From Marinobacter litoralis (GTDB taxonomy: Bacteria > Pseudomonadota > Gammaproteobacteria > Pseudomonadales > Oleiphilaceae): a stretch of DNA of 64,000 nucleotides. Numbering within the stretch: the stretch's first letter is position 1; each line of letters opens with the position of its first letter. The stretch lies in the NCBI RefSeq assembly GCF_003336705.1, contig NZ_QMDL01000001.1, forward strand, positions 868,001 through 932,000, in the 5' to 3' direction. A program made the position numbers and the translations under genes. The notes under the pieces are model-generated. The model worked only from the letters and a program-made list of their open reading frames with translations. It did not search any database and had not been told where the DNA came from. This document shows, one piece after another, positions 62,663 to 64,000 of the stretch.

Positions 62663-63448
62663 ATGACTCAAACGACTACTCGGTATTGGATACTCGCAGC
62701 ATTAATGCTGCTGCTCTTGGTCGTCACGGCCACAACCCCTGCCACCGCTCAGACCGTGCAAGAGCCTGAAGGCCAGCGCGCGCCAACCGTCAATTCGGCG
62801 GATCCTTACGAAAACTGGAATCGAAGCGTATTTTCGTTCAACGAAACGGTGGACGAATGGGTTCTTCGCCCTGTCGCGAAAACCTACCGCACCGTTACGC
62901 CAGACATTGTCGATCGGGGTGTCACCAATTTTTTCAATAATCTGACTGAAATTCGTAATTTCAGTAATAGCTTGTTCCAGCTTAAGGGTGAATCTGCTGT
63001 AGTGGCATTCGGGCGGTTTACCTTTAATACCGTATTTGGCTTGGGTGGGATTTTTGATGTGGCCACGGCCTTTGATCTGCCAGAACGGCCGGAAGATTTC
63101 GGTCAAACCCTGGGCTATTGGGGCGTAGGCTCTGGCCCGTACCTGATGCTGCCGTTTCTTGGGCCATCGACCCCCCGGCATTTCACGGGCTTGGCATCCG
63201 ACAGCTTCATTTTACCCTCAGCTTGGGATGCGGTTGAAGAGCCCGAAGTTTACTTCCTTCGAGCGCTGCAAATTGTCGACAAACGTGCGGATCTGATACC
63301 GGCAGAAGGCATTATTTCCGGGGATCGGTACACGTTCGTGAGAAATGCCTTCCTGCAGCGGCGTGAATTCCTGATTAACGATGGTAAGATCACAGCTGAC
63401 CCCTTCGCCAATGATGACGAAGATGACCTGATGCTCGACGATTTCTGA
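62663..63448 (+). CDS. mlaA: MlaA/VacJ family protein lacking a lipobox
   Basis: A 261-residue protein of the MlaA family, which removes misplaced phospholipids from the outer leaflet of the outer membrane. Blocks are DPYENWNRSVFSFNETVDEW, VTNFFNNLTEIRNFSNSLFQ, FGLGGIFDVATAFDL and GQTLGYWGVGSGPYLMLPFL. The signal peptide ends near PATAQ, but there is no cysteine there or anywhere in the protein, so it cannot be the usual lipoprotein. The patatin gene follows 20 bp downstream, an apt partner for phospholipid handling. Confidence 0.9.
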   Translation: MTQTTTRYWILAALMLLLLVVTATTPATAQTVQEPEGQRAPTVNSADPYENWNRSVFSFNETVDEWVLRPVAKTYRTVTPDIVDRGVTNFFNNLTEIRNFSNSLFQLKGESAVVAFGRFTFNTVFGLGGIFDVATAFDLPERPEDFGQTLGYWGVGSGPYLMLPFLGPSTPRHFTGLASDSFILPSAWDAVEEPEVYFLRALQIVDKRADLIPAEGIISGDRYTFVRNAFLQRREFLINDGKITADPFANDDEDDLMLDDF

Positions 63449-63468
63449 GCAACGCCGGGAGATCGAAG

Positions 63469-64000
63469 TTGATTAAAGATCCGAGAATAAACCGATTCCG
63501 CAAGCAGCTGGCGGATGCTCAGAATTATGAGCAGTGGAAAGCGGCTGCGCTGGAGTTGGACTATCTCGAAGGCAACGTGGAGTGGAAAGAAGACTTCACT
63601 TCGGATCTGTATCACTACGAACTGATCTACGACCGGCTCTGCAATCTTAAGCAATATCGCCAGCAAAACGATTTTGAACGTTTGAAGCGAGCCCTGCGCG
63701 AAGGGCTTCATCACGATTTGGGCAACATGGGTAACCCGGCGCTTTATACTCGCTCCCGGGTAGGCACCAAACACTTGGTTGAAGAGTACATCACGCAAGT
63801 GTGTGAGTCGTTGGATTACCTGTGTGACCACCCCGTGCCGAATTTCTCGGTGCACGATAAGCTGCAGTTTTTTCGGGACACCCTAACCAGCTTTGGTCGG
63901 CCGGCGCTGCTGCTCAGCGGCGGCGCGGGGCTGGGTATGTTCCATTTCGGTGTCATCAAGGCATTGTGGGAGAAAGGCCTACTGCCACAGGTGATTGCGG
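63469..64000 (+). CDS. Patatin-like phospholipase with DUF3336 domain (3' truncated by window edge)
   Basis: The frame is open from a TTG at 63469, preceded by GGGAG at seven bases, to the window end (177 codons). The first ~140 residues are helical, with YEQWKAAALELDYLEG and SRVGTKHLVEEYITQVCESL, as in DUF3336 proteins. RPALLLSGGAGLGMFHFGV then begins the patatin domain with its oxyanion-hole glycines; the catalytic serine lies beyond the window. Relatives hydrolyse triacylglycerol or phospholipid. TTG is the best start seen, though a GTG or ATG further in cannot be excluded. Confidence 0.85.
   Translation, partial: MIKDPRINRFRKQLADAQNYEQWKAAALELDYLEGNVEWKEDFTSDLYHYELIYDRLCNLKQYRQQNDFERLKRALREGLHHDLGNMGNPALYTRSRVGTKHLVEEYITQVCESLDYLCDHPVPNFSVHDKLQFFRDTLTSFGRPALLLSGGAGLGMFHFGVIKALWEKGLLPQVIA

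Overview
The window looks like the chromosome of a marine gammaproteobacterium, most likely Marinobacter or a close relative. The reasons are the dnaX-ybaB-recR block followed by rnd-ycgL-ycgN, a Pseudomonas-type lipase with its foldase, a FadD/MaoC/KAS III/thioesterase/patatin set suited to lipid use, and an exosortase A (XrtA) exopolysaccharide locus with its PrsK/PrsR/PrsT companions. Taxonomy is inferred from gene content only; no search was run. No rRNA, tRNA, insertion sequence or CRISPR array was seen.

1-20.4 kb, plus strand: an exopolysaccharide biosynthesis cluster. It holds the end of an FkbM-type methyltransferase, about eight glycosyltransferases (GT2 and GT4 types), a NodB deacetylase, a Wzy/O-antigen-ligase-like polymerase, a Wzx-like flippase, an AsnB-like amidotransferase, a GNAT and a FemAB/BioF2-like acyltransferase, and finally exosortase A fused to an EpsI domain. 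Most junctions from 5.7 kb on are TAATG or ATGA overlaps, so this part is probably one translationally coupled operon. The first ~4.5 kb is visibly AT-rich and contains an unrecognised secreted protein.

20.4-30.8 kb, minus strand: another glycosyltransferase, a PEP-CTERM substrate protein with a near-consensus sigma-54 promoter, a large lipoprotein (two PA14-like domains, calcium-binding repeats, FN3), and prsK-prsR-prsT (histidine kinase, sigma-54 activator, TPR lipoprotein). The likely logic is that PrsK/PrsR with RpoN drive the PEP-CTERM protein, which XrtA processes as polysaccharide is exported.

30.8-46.1 kb: housekeeping and small operons. On the minus strand lie a hexose-6-phosphate mutarotase, a PlsC-like acyltransferase and an SDR-like protein. 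On the plus strand lie a 2OG-Fe(II) oxygenase, the SRP RNA, lipase plus foldase, dnaX-ybaB-recR, rnd-ycgL-ycgN, a membrane protein, and a VWA-MoxR-VWA set.

46.1-54.5 kb, plus strand: eight contiguous genes for an energised envelope machine: two large exported TPR proteins, a TPR lipoprotein, a small exported protein, a TolQ/ExbB-like channel, two TolR/ExbD-like proteins and a TonB/AgmX-like transducer. It resembles the Agl/Glt motor modules of myxobacteria and is the best candidate here for a poorly described system. An orphan minus-strand terminator just before it hints at a small RNA.

54.5-64 kb: lipid metabolism and envelope lipid genes (MaoC hydratase, FadD, KAS III, hot-dog thioesterase, an MlaA homologue without any cysteine, a truncated DUF3336/patatin lipase) around the RNA helicase gene hrpA.
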